64,000 nt of DNA from the NCBI RefSeq assembly GCF_000090795.2, contig NW_003546301.1:1-64000 (forward strand). The letters are read 5' to 3'. The stretch comes from Amphimedon queenslandica. Taxonomy: Eukaryota; Porifera; Demospongiae; Haplosclerida; Niphatidae. The translations under genes were made by a program, and so were the position numbers. The notes under the pieces were generated by a model that saw only the letters and a program-made list of their open reading frames with translations, was not told the origin of the DNA and did no database searches. Position 1 is the first letter of the stretch, and every line of letters begins with the position of its first letter. Below are positions 35,801-48,060 of this stretch, in pieces.

Positions 35801-38800
35801 CAAATACATGCACATGTACATGTACCAGCTACTATACATGTACCATGAAAGTCTCTAAAACAAAATCCAATGTAGTTACAATAACAAGAATTGTACATGT
35901 ACACGTAACTCGAGTAGACATTTATACATGTACATTGTAAGAGATAGTGTGGGATCAAGCTACATTAGATTAGGCTCAATATTTAATTACTAGCTTAAAT
36001 TGTGTTACTAAAATTGTAAATCCAGCAATTAAGAAAATACATTTTTATGGAAAACAGCCTGAATCAGCAGTGCTTACTACTGTAGGTAATTACACATGTG
36101 TGATCTAGACATAGTGAGTTAAAAGGTATCATACTAGCTTTGAAGTTAACTGTACCTCCTTATTAAATGTACATACATGCATCCTCTTATTCTGACCTGT
36201 TTAAATCAGCTCTGTACTGCCCATTGAAGAAATACTTAACAAGAGGAGGAGTGGCACACAGGCACTGAATAACAGAACTCATGAAGCAAGTATTACCAAG
36301 ATTTCTTAAACCAGTTAGACCGGGACCCTACGATATCCAATAACAGTAAATTAGCACACATTATTTATTTATTACTCTCCCCGTAATCTCCCTCTCTCTT
36401 ACTATTCCTCCTTGCACGGGCTGTAGGTTGATTATTTTTTGTCGATACACATCAGGAGACATTGGTGGAGCTTGTTTAGGTTTAGTAGTACGATCAATTT
36501 GAGGCAGTGCTGGTCTACCAGTAGGGCCACTTGACTTCGCTACCTGATTATGATCCCCAGGAACAACTTGACCACGCCCAGATACAGGAGATTGACCACG
36601 CCCAGATACAGGAGGAGACTGACCACGTCCAGATACAGGAGGTGGCTGACCACGCCCAGGTATGAGAGGAGGTTGACCACGCCCACCAACAGGAGTAGGT
36701 ATAAGGTCATTTGGTTTTACTTGTTGACCACGTCCAACTACTGGAGGAGAAGCTGAAGGATGTCCTCCTGCAGGGACTCCGTTGGGAGGTGGTTGAGGAA
36801 CAGGCCCGCTGGCTATTTGTCTCTGACGTTCAGCTAGTTCAGCTTGATACTGTAGGATAGATGTTGGTGGGTTCCAGTGTGTGGTGTGCGTATTATGATC
36901 AACATAATAGAAACGGTTGGTAGTCCTATCAAGTCTTTTTTCCCATCCAGTGGGAAGACCCTAATTATATAAACAAATAACTCAATTAATTGAAACAAAA
37001 ACCAGCTGCACTCTTTCAGTCCACAAAAATCAAATTAATTGAAAGTAAATATACCACTGACCTGATTAATAATGACTGGTCGCTGTTGCTCATTGTCCAC
37101 CTGTCTTGATTGCCAGTAGTGTTTCATTTCTTCCTGGTGCTTCATCATTGATTTCTTTTCTTTCTCATATTCTTCCTTCATCATTGACATTTGTTTTTCC
37201 ATCTCCTTCTTGTGCTGCTCATACTCCAGCTCTTGCCTTTTTCTGTCTTCAGCTAAAATTGCCTTATCCTTCTCTCTCTCTTCCTTTAATTCTTCTTTCA
37301 TTTTTGCCCGTTCGGCTACCAACTGTTCTTCTACCAGTGCACGTACTTGCTCTTTGATGTCAACAGTTTTTGTTTCTGTATTCTTTTCAGCTTCTGCTGG
37401 TGCATCATTACTCTTTGAGGAGGAAGCAGAGCCATCCTCAATGTTTTCTTGTGGTATTGGTATACTAACAGGAGGTGGTAGTGGAGGCTGAACAGGAGGA
37501 TGAGATGGTAATAACTGTGCTTCTTCATAATTAGGAGGAACTGGTAATGGGCCATAAGCTTGTCTGGGATTATTAGCATTAGCGTATTGCTGGAGTTGCT
37601 GTGAGGCCTCTTCCTCACTACTGCCATAGGCACTATCATGATAGTAGGTATCTGCTGGGGGATACCATTCTTCAAGAAACTCTATTGGCTCAATCTCATT
37701 AGAGAACAATACTCCACGCCCTTCTAAATCTAAAGGCAAATTAACACTGGGAGCGGGAGGAAGTGGTTGAGCAGTAAAAGTAGGGACTGGCTGCCCATAG
37801 TAACCAGTCTGTTGGGCAATATGTGGATTAGCAGTAGTGGGCATCCCTGGGTGACCATTCGGTGCTTGACCAGTCGAATACAACACTGGAACTTGACCAG
37901 TAGGGTTTAGCATTGGCTGATTCATACTTTGCTGACCAGCAGGAGGATATACAAGAGGTTGACCAGTAGCAGTGTGCATTGGTGGTTGAGCCATTGGAAG
38001 ATTGGGATTAGACAGAGTATTAGGGTGCATCCCAGGTTGACTATTAGGGTGTAGTAAGGGTTGATTAGTAGGGTCTCCTAATGGTTGATTAGTAGGGTAT
38101 CCTAATGGTTGATTAGTAGGGTGCACCCCTGGTTGATATGCAGTAGGCAGATTAGAGTATTGTGCAATAGGTTGATTTATTGGTTGACCATTAGAAGACT
38201 GGGTCCTTTGAGCACTGGGAGAATAGCCAGAAGGTTGAACTGGAGGGCCAGTGGGATCCTGTGGGATAGGCTGACTGGTGTGGTATGCAAGTGGTCCTTG
38301 ATTAACCTTAGACTGCTCATCTGATGCTAGAGTAGCTGGTTTTGTTGATCGGTTAACAGAAGGAGGATTATTGCTATGAGGAGGATAATCCTTTCCAGGC
38401 ACGTGCTGATCTTCACTGCTAGAAAATGGAAAAGTAGGATAGGAAACGTCACCTATACAATCATAATAAATAAATAAATGACAGAGGGGCTTTAACTATA
38501 ACTAGCCTCCAGTGTCTTTATTATCAGTACTTGACTGTGGGATGACTCTTTCTTTCCATTTACCGACGCAGAGTGGAGCGTATGCCAAGTACCACATATT
38601 ATAACCACCTTCTAGTATACTAACTGTTAACTTTTCCTGCAGAGACAATAATCTCGTTACTCATACTCACACATTATAGTAAAACTTACTTCCTTGAGTT
38701 TCTCTTTCAATACCATCACAGGTAAAGATTCTTGGACTGAGTTTTGATCAGTCTTCTTGTCCACTAGAATAATGTACGGGCGTCCCTTACTACCTCTCTC

Positions 38801-39965
38801 ATCCCATAACTTCTGATTAGTAGAAGACATGAAAGTTGTCAAATTCCTAAAATACATGACACACAAACAATAAAAAAGAAGAGTAAGCTATTGCTCTGGC
38901 TTTACCCAGTGATTATAACTTCCTCAGGAACAGAAAGCCACTGAGGGTATTTCTTATTATCAACATGAGATGTCACATACTCACTACGAGACCTACAGTC
39001 TAAGACTAAAATCTTGTCACTTTTATCCACCAGGATTTGGTAAAGTTTCTCAGGAGGTACAAAAGGACCAAGTGAATCTACCACCAATGGAATAACAGTC
39101 AATAACACAAACTCATACAAATACACATCAAACTACTTAGGCAAAGAAATAAGGTATGACATTCATATAGTTCAAAGACTATAATAGAAACCTCAAGAAT
39201 AAATATCCTTAAGTATAACCCATTGGTAGCAACCGTGGGATATCAAACAGACAAGAGCTTAGAAGAAATTAGCTCAATCTTTAGCTAACTAGTACTACCA
39301 CATTTACCACATTAAAGGATATTTGTTGCCATGGAAACAAACATGTGACATACCTTCAGTCTGAGTCTCAGCTCCAGTGGAAGACTCTGTGCCTAATGTA
39401 CATGAATATTAATTAATCAATTTATAATTGATTCTTATTCGTACCACTATTGCTTGAAGAGGCATTTGCTTCTTGATATCTGAGTTGAGACAGTGAAGTG
39501 AGAAATACCAAATTGAACCTTACCTCTTTTCTAACTCAGAGGATAAGCTCTCAGCATCATCAAGAGCCTTTTTAAATTTCTTCAAATCAAGCAACCCATC
39601 AAATGATTTCTAGTATATATAATTATTAGAACAAATAACTATTAAATACGTTAATTAAACAATTACTTTATTCAGCTTGTATTCCTTTGATGCCCGTATC
39701 TTACTAACCACATCAAGGTACCTCATCAAGAGGATGTAAGCTGCCTCTTGGTCACCGTCTATCATTTTCTCAAGTGCAGCAATGTTAAGTTTGTCTGCTG
39801 ATCTGCATAACCTAAATATCACTAAATACACAAGCCCACGACTGCCATACTGCCTTACAGCTTTGGGTTTGCTGATTTTATGTTATCATTAGCGGACTGA
39901 TCGTTCAATTCTTTGACACTGCTAGCTAAATGGAGAGGTTTTGGAGTCTTGTTTTTGGTAGCCAT
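29860..39965 (-). CDS. USP8-like ubiquitin-specific protease with rhodanese and WW domains
   Basis: Begins [24 protein letters not shown]8 dimerisation-type helical domain follows (39965-39540; [20 protein letters not shown]), then a rhodanese-like domain (39080-38560; [25 protein letters not shown]). A very long Pro/Gln-rich exon (38402-37060) with PTNQPL repeats ends in a charged coiled coil. A WW domain comes next (36960-36860; [11 protein letters not shown] ... [16 protein letters not shown]), then RGQ(P/S)PVS repeats. The protease has a Cys box ([18 protein letters not shown]), a QBox region ([21 protein letters not shown]), a zinc-type CLSCGKK / CPQCKAS pair, a His box (GSLQSGHYTA) and the end [18 protein letters not shown]8 trims ubiquitin from endosomal cargo. 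Human USP8 lacks a WW domain. Catalytic Cys and His are present. Confidence 0.85.
30840..32950. other. 2.1-kb intron of the USP8-like gene
   Basis: AT-rich with many ACATGTACATGT palindromes and a copy of the dispersed repeat at 32265-32640. No exon seen. An open frame at 32674-32898 (+) is low in complexity. Confidence 0.6.
32265..32640. repeat. Dispersed repeat, copy 3
   Basis: Lies in a USP8-like intron. It shares CTTCATGAGCTGACAAG, CAACTTTTAAAATTCATTAA, GGATGAGCTCAAATTTTCT and CACAACATAAAGACAT with the other copies. A second diverged half follows at 32490-32640 (GAGCAACTTTAAAAATT appears twice), so the element may be dimeric. Confidence 0.7.
34524..34642. repeat. Short direct repeat in USP8-like intron
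   Basis: ATCACTTTCACAATGCA followed by A/TACTCAT occurs at about 34527 and again about 90 bp later, inside an intron. Confidence 0.5.
36555..36745 (-). repeat. In-frame tandem repeats coding SGRGQ(S/P)PPV in the USP8-like gene
   Basis: On the plus strand GACCACGCCCAGATACAGGA-like units recur about six times at 27-33 bp spacing. On the coding strand they give repeated V-S/P-G-R-G-Q-S/P-P-P. The repeats lie between the WW domain and the catalytic domain and could bind SH3 or WW partners. Near-identity of some units points to recent expansion. Confidence 0.75.
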
Positions 39966-40439
39966 CTTAAATGATCCCGTGACAAGTCACGCCCTATAAC
40001 CACGCCTTGAGCCACGGCTGCCACGCCTCTTGGTATTAATAATGAATAATTAATTAAGCAGCCAATGTGATATGCGGGACTGAAATAAAGGGAAGAGAAT
40101 GTTCTGAGTGCCCTCAGTCTTACAGAAGAGGATATTATAAGATAAGATAGAGAGAGAGAGGCAAGCAACTTCACAGGAAGACCTACCTGTATTGGAACAA
40201 GCGTGCTGTATTATATATAAAGTGGTAAGTTATCCCTCGTGTAATGGCTGCAAGTTGACATAGTCATCAGACAGTCGGCTAGTAAAATGTAGTAAGTAAC
40301 TATGACCTCCTGATCTTGTAGGACTGCACTCTAACTACAGTTTCTCTGTTTGGCTTCTGCAGTCTTCCTTCACTACCTTCCCTCACTAAAAGTTGCACGA
40401 CTCGGTAGCTCTTACTATTCTAGCAGTGACATTTTTGGA
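39966..40439. promoter_or_regulatory. Divergent promoter region of USP8-like and E-protein genes
   Basis: 474 bp between opposite start codons. It includes a probable non-coding leader exon of the E-protein gene ending at AAAGTG|GTAAGT (about 40233), and the acceptor TTCTGCAG at about 40362. A GAGAGAGAG tract lies at 40149-40160. Confidence 0.5.
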
Positions 40440-43400
40440 ATGCCCAGGACTTGTGCAGAAGAATCAACTACCAAGTCTAGTCTAAACACAGGAGAGGTAA
40501 GAGAGGGACTGAGGAGAGAGGCACTGATGTGTTTTGAGTGACTAGTAGTCAGACTACAAGCTAAGAGTTGTCATCTTGAATCAATGAAATATTTTGCAGC
40601 ATTATTCTGTCCTGGTGATTATGTTTATTCTCTTGCTAAATAATAATTAGAATTAATCATAAATGTGACACTCTCGCTTAAAGTTTTGAGAGTCGTTGCC
40701 CTATGTGCTATGTTCGTTAGTAGAAGGCAGTCACATTTTTTGTGGGTTAGGCCCAATAAAATGGTTGCACTTAGAGCCCAATGCTGAAGGAAGTGGTGAG
40801 TGTCCTCTTATGTTCATGAGAACCGGCTAAACCTGCTACATGTCTTTCCTAGAAAGATATAATTTAGTATCTTATCTGATAATTTCCCCTTAATCCACCC
40901 ATTGAAATTTTTTAACATTATGCCATTATTAAGTTAGTGCATAAACATGTTTTAGTGTGTGTTGCTTAAGGGTTTTTCCTCTATGCAATAATTGGCTAGT
41001 AATTGGCTAGTACTGTACTTGTATTTTTCGCAATTTGTTTCTTGCACAACCAAGTTGTTATAATGTATACAATACACAATTATGTGCAAGATGCATGTTG
41101 AATAATCAGACAAGCTTATGTTGTAATTGTAATGGGAGACATTGGTGGATATTCTACCTCACATGAGACCTGAATGAGTTTCATAGTTTGACATCAGGTT
41201 TCACATTGAAGGTCATTGCTATAGTAACTATGATGTAATCCATTGATGTCAAGAGTCTGATGCTTATACAGATGTCTGGCCCATTTCCCATTCATTTTGT
41301 TGCATCCCATCCAGTCTCTTATTTTCATCAATGAATGTGTGTGTGACAAAAACAGTTTTTATAGCCATGAAACACTATACCAATATTAATCATACCAATC
41401 ATGGCTCAAATATTTCTTATTCTTCAATATTGTCTCATTATATTGGATGGTATTTTGATTTTCTAAGGAATGCTAGCAATGTACTGGTATCCCAATGACT
41501 CAGTGATAAACAGCCATTGAAAGGTGATATGCTTGACTCCCTGTTAACTTGATTAGGAGTAAATGTGGTAATCAGTGTATGTGACAATTAAATAGAGAGA
41601 CTTGTTAAATGGTGTGGTAATTGATGTATAAAGTAATGCTTTGTACTTCCAAGACATAATGAGATTATTCGGCTAATCTATACCCCCCAGAGCAAAGAGC
41701 AGTCATAATGTTGTATCGAGTCATGTGTGTGTTTTGTGTACATGTGAGCATTTGGAAGATATTGTTAGTTTTCTTTGTGATTTTAATGGTAATATCATAC
41801 TCCAGTAGCCTTTTCAGATTGTAAGAATAGCTCGAAGCAGCTGCTGGTTTGATGTTACTGGAGAGAGTGAAAACACTGACCAATGAGACCTCTTAGTTGC
41901 TTAGCAAAGTAGGGCCTCACTTAAAACTGCTCCTCCTTCTTATTATTTGTGTCAACAACACTTAGCACTTGAAGACCTAAAAGTCACCCTGGAGAGCTAA
42001 TATTTGCATTTCTTAGCTCTTACTGTATCAACTGTGTAATTACTTTGTACATGTATAAATTGTGGTAATAAGCCTTTGATTGGCCTGATGTGATTATGAT
42101 AGACCATGACATAATTTCATTAATCGAACATTTTTATTTTTACATGTAGGTATCTAATACAATTGTACAGCCGGATTTCATGGGCGGAGCCTCTGAATCT
42201 AACTCAAGTGATCTAAAAGGTTAGTTAATGTACATTAATGTAAGTGACACCTGGCTAGTCTATGCTATTCCATTACTGACAATGCTCTCATACATCTCTA
42301 ACAATGGGTTTTATAAGGTGTTGCCTGGAGTTATTCAGTGGACTACAATTGATTAATTACTAAAGGTTACTGAGAGTGAAGTCTTATGAATATACTATAC
42401 TCACTTAGCCTAAGAAAACAAGTAACAAAATGAGGGCCGGCCTATTTGTAGTATAATTGATATAGTACTGCAATAGTTGGGAATGCATTTCTGTATTGAG
42501 GTGTCGGTTTGTCAGTTTGTGGTCAGAGCCTAGCACCAACACCCTTCATTCACTGCTTCAATACAACTAAAGGGCCTGGTATATCTCTTACTCAGAATGA
42601 TTGTTATTGTGGCGGTTGAAGTGACCAAAGGCTTGTGTGATCTCAGAGTTATATGTCACATGCACATTTGCTGTCATAACTATCTTTATTAGGTATAGTT
42701 TAATGTACACTTTGACAGTGCATATGAGCACAGACGTGTGCTATGTATATGAATTCATGTCATTACTTCCACAATAATAGCGATGAGTGTGTCATTATTA
42801 CCTGTGTCGGTGATGTGTATAGTCATAGCGTGTCATTATAATAATTACATGTTAATTATTTTAGGTTAAATAGTTAGTGTGTACTGACTAATACCTTGTA
42901 CACAATCATCCGGTTTGTTGATAGAAGCAAATAATGATGGAATTCTTTGCATTTTATTCACAAGACTTGTTTGTCTCTTTGTTTACTGCATGGGGAGCAT
43001 GTTTGAGAATTCAAATCCTGTTTTGAAAACTCATTCCCTGTTGCTTGTCAGACTTATGCTAAAGTCTATTGTAGTCCGGACCACAATGTGGTCAGACAGA
43101 CAAGAAGCTTCTGAAAAGCTCCCCTTCTCCACAAACTGATTAATATCTAGAAAATAGATTTTTCATGATAGGGAAAAGAGAATTCAAGAGCCAGGATAGA
43201 TTTGTGGGAAGATAGATCAATTCAGTGTATGTGTTTTGATAAGTTTGTCTTTACTCTTGTGTCTCTGAAGGCAGATCATATTACCCCTGAGAGAGGAGGA
43301 TAGTTATGGATAAGCTGACAGTGTTGTTATAACTTGTTACATTAGCCTGTAGTAGGAGTAGCTGACAAGAAGACCAACTCTTCTATCTGCTAATAATACA

Positions 43401-44061
43401 ATTTCTGGTTTTGACCTTTTAATATCCTCTTGGCCTCTCGTGTGATACCTTGTCCTTCCTTTGGTCATGATTAGGTCTCCATGTTTTGTCCAGCTTCCTG
43501 TATTATAAGATTGAATTCTTGTTTGGAAATGACACATTGAAAGATTACTTGGTATAGTGGTATGTTAGTTCATACCCTTGTTAAACCAGATCAAAGAATG
43601 TGTGTGTGAACTTACTGTAAAGATGACCCTCAAATACTCTGTAGAGTTCTCATACATGTCATGTACTAATGCAATTTGTCAGGTCTTAAGGTCACACCAT
43701 TGTACTTAGTGGCTTTGAATCTCAAAATAAACTGATTTATTTAACAATCTTAGTTTATTTAAAAATAATTCAGGGCTCTAATTGTAACATTATGATACTA
43801 GGTATAACTGCTTTGCACCCTCTGATGTGGTCGGTTGTTTTTTATTTCTTTAAATAACAATAAACTCGTCTTGCGAATATAAAAGGCATGCTAAATACGT
43901 TAGAATTACAGTTGGTAGTAGTGGACGTTCAGATTACGATCATCTTTTCATATGCTTAGGTCAGCAGAAAGTGACTAGTTGTAGAGTTGAGAAGGTTCGT
44001 GTGCCTCAGTTACATTTGAATACTAAAGGTTAGCAATTATTATGTACTAGAGTCATATGTG

Positions 44062-44098
<37 letters not shown>

Positions 44099-46936
44099 TG
44101 TCTATAAAATATGTGTCTGTGTCTGACTAACTTATGCAATTTGTGTTTAGATATTGCTTCAAATAATCAAATTTCTATTGTAAAGCCAGAAAAGGACAAA
44201 AGAGCAAAGAGCTGCTCATCAAGCAAAGGTATGCCAGGCAGTTGCATAGCTACTAGAATGTCAGTTGTTTACTGTTACCCTCTCTATTTTGAGCTTACAC
44301 TGTCTGTTATTACAGCACTCTAATGCTATGTAAATGCTTTGTTAGAAATATGCGCATTGTTACTGTAGTAACAACATAATGCTTGAGCTATTACGCAGTT
44401 AAGAGCATTTATTCATAGTTATAAGCATTCCATGAGTCTTGAACCTTGCAACACAACTCATATATATTCCAAATAAGGATAAACATAAACCTACTTCCTG
44501 TCACATTAACGATAGTTTGTAGACATGCCTATCATGTCAGTCATACCTTGTGGCTGAAGCAACAGCTACTAGTAAACACCATGTGTATATATAGGAGCAC
44601 TGTTTGTCCCATTGCCTCTCAGTTGCAGTCTGTTCTGTTGTTTAGGTTGGCAGCAGAAGCAAACTACCTCTCCAGTCACTACTCCAGCTTCAGTTGCATA
44701 TCTTGAGGTAACTCAATCATTATTGTTTGTGTGTGTATAATTATTTTTTGTTTTGTTCTATTATTTGTTGTTGTGCCAAGTGTTCAAATATCTTTTTAAA
44801 TGATATCTCTCTCTCTCCAGTCTCCAGGTACTGTAAAGCCATTCAATCCTCCTGTACAGCAATCACTCCCTGAACCAAGGCTCTATCACTCAGGAGACTT
44901 CTCTTTATCATCTGACTTTGGACCAAATTCTAGCTCCACTTTCTCATCTCAAACATTTCTTCCAGTTATGGGTATGTGTGAGATCAATCTTTGAGATCAG
45001 TCTGTGATAGTGTTATCATCATCATCAATTATTCATTATATTATTTTTATTTTTACTACTCTTGTAGATGGTCATTTGCCATGGCCTACTGTTCCTCATC
45101 CCCAAGGGCCTCAAACTCCAGCTCCACCACCCCATTTTGTGCAACAAGCAAACTTTAGAATGCCAGTTGGTCCACCTCCTTCTTATCCTGGCACTACTGG
45201 TGGTAAGTACAGTGTGTGTCAGTTAATCGAATACAAACTATCATTCATTCACTCTCACAGATCCTTTCCACCCTCAGCAAGTTGATGCTCAACAAATGGT
45301 GCTGCTTCCTCAAGAATTACAGGTACTAGTCTACTAATAATATTTATTATTATTATTATATTTATTATTATTATTATTAATCATCATCATCATCATTTTA
45401 TTATCATTCACTTTCTTGCTTCAATAGTATTATGAACATCCAAGCCAGCAGCAGTTGCCTCCAGAGTATCAGGATCATAATTTCTTAGCTGGTCCCAATC
45501 CCTCTGATGTACCAGTTGATGGATTATCAAGGCAGTGCAATAATGAGTCTATCCCACCACTCCTGTACCCATCTGAAGGTACGAGTCATAATGTGTTTAC
45601 ACAGTACATTCTAGCTATCATTAATTGTAGGACCATGGCAACAGCCTCAAGTCTCTACTGCATGTCCACCATTGAGATCACAGTATGATGAAGCCACTCC
45701 TCACTGCATGCAGCCTTCTTCACCTTTCTTTCCCTCTGATATAATATCTGAAATACCAGTAAGTGATATTCAGCTGTTGTTGTATAAATTGACTTGTTAT
45801 TATTCTGTAGCCTCACGAGTTGAGAGGGGAATCTCATGATAGCCTCATATCTACTCCAAGTAAGCTTTAGAAAAGACTGGAGAGTATAGAGAGAGAGAGA
45901 GTGAGAGAGAAAATGTATTTTTTGCAACGTGTAGTTGCATGTTTGTTTATCCGTAATAGCTTTTAAATTGCTGTTTTGTTTTTGGTTACATAGATTCTAT
46001 TGGTGGTACTACATCCAACAACTTAGTCTCTTCGCAGTCTTCATCACCTACAACCACTCTATCAGTAATGGACTCAATGGAAGGACCGGAATCAGTTGGA
46101 AGTAATGGCAAGAAAATTCGTGGTGGGAGTGGGAAAAGGGCCAGGTCCATGACAGATGATGAGCGCCGTATGAAAGAAAAGGAAAGACGTAGTGCCAATA
46201 ATCAGAGAGAAAGGTATGACTGTCTTGAGTTTAGTAGTACCTCTATGTTGAATTGTTCTATTAGGATAAGAGTGAGAGACATTAATGAAGCATTTAAGGA
46301 GCTGGGAGACATCTGTCACCAATATCTCCAATCAGAAAGAGCTCAGACTAAACTAATGATACTCCATCAAGCAGTTGCTGTCATTAACAGCTTAGAAGTA
46401 CAAGTAAAAGGTATACATGATATTTTAAGTCGTGCTTCATTAACATAATTATGCCTTTATGATTAGATCGGAATCTCAATCCCAAGGCTGCTTGCTTAAA
46501 GAGGAGGGAAGAAGAGAAGGCACTACGTTTGAATGCTCTTCCAATGGATCCCTTGGGAACAAGTCTTGACCAATTAAACTCACCAAACTATCTCACTTCT
46601 AATAGTTTACTCACAACTTCCTCAGCGATGCCATCAGTTTGTTACAACACAACATCTCCAACCCTACCTCCTAATAGTAGTTCTTCAGTCCACTCACGTC
46701 CCTTAGTCTACACTCCCTCTCCTCCTTCAATTGCTTCCACTGACAAAATACCACGAAGAAGTGACCAACCAATGAAACGTAGGAGCAGTGGAAACTTAAG
46801 CCCAACTTTACGCAAGAGTAAAGGTCGTAATTTACCAATCCCTAACAATCTGGTCGTTAACAGTTCTGATGTAACAGGTGTTCTTGATCCATCCTCTTCC
46901 TCAGCTTATCCAGCATCAATGACAACTTCGTCTTGA
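40440..46936 (+). CDS. Class I bHLH transcription factor (E-protein; TCF3/4/12, Daughterless family)
   Basis: Thirteen or so coding exons. The first ATG in frame is at 40440 ([12 protein letters not shown]), after a spliced leader exon. Long Ser/Pro/Gln-rich parts follow (44650-46000). The bHLH spans two exons (about 46140-46410): a basic region [20 protein letters not shown], helix 1 [12 protein letters not shown], and loop and helix 2 [20 protein letters not shown]. The E-protein signature [17 protein letters not shown] follows directly. E-proteins are nuclear, bind E-box DNA and dimerise with tissue-specific bHLH partners. No clear AD1 motif was found in the N-terminus. The first two introns (1.6 and 1.7 kb) are long for this window. 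The stop is TGA at 46934-46936. Confidence 0.93.
40503..42149. other. First coding intron of the E-protein gene
   Basis: AT-rich, with no exon or known repeat recognised on either strand. Together with the next intron (42222-43955) it could hold transcriptional control elements, which I cannot identify from sequence. Confidence 0.5.
42222..43955. other. Second coding intron of the E-protein gene
   Basis: No exon recognised. Small open frames at 42915-43139 (+) and 43337-43537 (-) show no family features. Confidence 0.5.
44062..44098. repeat. (GT)n microsatellite
   Basis: About 17 GT units in an E-protein intron, likely length-variable. Confidence 0.9.
45339..45402. repeat. (ATT)n/(ATC)n microsatellite
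   Basis: A trinucleotide run in a short E-protein intron, changing from ATT units to ATC units. Confidence 0.8.
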
Positions 46937-48060
46937 TTAAAGAGGGAGTGATGGAGGCACAGACTACTCTAGTATGTGTGTTTTGGTCTAGTACATGATA
47001 ATGTTTTCATAAATCTTTTATTCTGTCACCACAAACATTAATACACCAAAAATTATATTATTTTTTTTGAGCACAAAACACATCATTTCCTCAATTCACC
47101 AACATTACAACACTCTTTGTAATAAACTGTATTGATACTTTTGTATTACTAGTGTAGTCTTTTTTTCAATTAAATTCTGCAGTCTAGACTTTACTTTTGT
47201 ATTTTTTATGTTTTGTAATTATTATTTTGTGATCACTTCAATCATTAAATTCAATTTGTCAGAGTGTGATAGCCAATGGTAACACGATAAACTAAGGCAT
47301 TCATTATGTGAAGTTTTACAAGTGGACAACATTCTGCTAGTAAATACAGAATCAAAATCTACCAAATTCACAAAAATTAGGCTCATTTAACTCCTCAACG
47401 CAATTAATACTTCAATGGCAATGCTAATGAAATATTTACTACACTAATCAACAAAACAATGCCTTGTAAAATAGTATACTGCTCACACTTCCTCCATATA
47501 AGAGTCAGGTAACACAGGAAGTATGGCATAACAGCTGCAGGTACAAGTTTCTTCTTGAAAGCCACTGTGGTTAATTTGGAGTCCATAGGACCACAAGGCT
47601 GACCCACATAACCAAAAACTCACCCAATATTAAGCACATGACCTTCATCCTTAAAAAAATGAAGTAATAAAATAATGTAAATTTTAGAAGCATTATCACT
47701 TAAACTGGGCTGTGACATAGATCTGTATACTTGTGACAAAATCAGACTATATACACAAGTACATTTCACACATATCAATTTCACTCAAGGTCGTCTGTGT
47801 GCATGTGAGCACCACAAATCTCAAACAGTCCATGCAGTATGTACACACATTTCTGTAGTACACGTGCCAATAATTAAAGCAAAGGCAACTATGTATGCTG
47901 AAAATGTGAGAGATATTCTTTAATGACAATTTTTAAATATCATGCTTTCTAGTGATCAAAAATTCAGAGGAAAAGAAAAAAGAGTGACACACAATCATAA
48001 TTAATATACATACAAACTAGAATGGCATGATAGTCACAAACGCCAATTAATAATGTCAAA
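46937..48060. other. Intergenic stretch between E-protein and 4E-BP genes
   Basis: Convergent 3' ends. Early AT-rich part with AATAAA-like signals (for example near 47120). The one possible coding piece is at 47404-47640 (-), listed separately. Nothing else is supported. Confidence 0.5.
47404..47607 (-). CDS. Possible orphan exon of a small membrane protein
   Basis: An open frame reads VGQPCGPMDSKLTTVAFKKK, then two hydrophobic stretches (PAAVMPYFLCYLTLIW and YTILQGIVLLISVVNISLAL) and ends PLKY. Base composition is higher in G+C than its flanks, as in coding exons here. No upstream exon or clear start was found: the frame closes just 5' unless a splice acceptor is used. Family unknown. Could be a relic exon or chance. 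Confidence 0.25.
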   Translation of the reverse strand: MGQPCGPMDSKLTTVAFKKKLVPAAVMPYFLCYLTLIWRKCEQYTILQGIVLLISVVNISLALPLKY

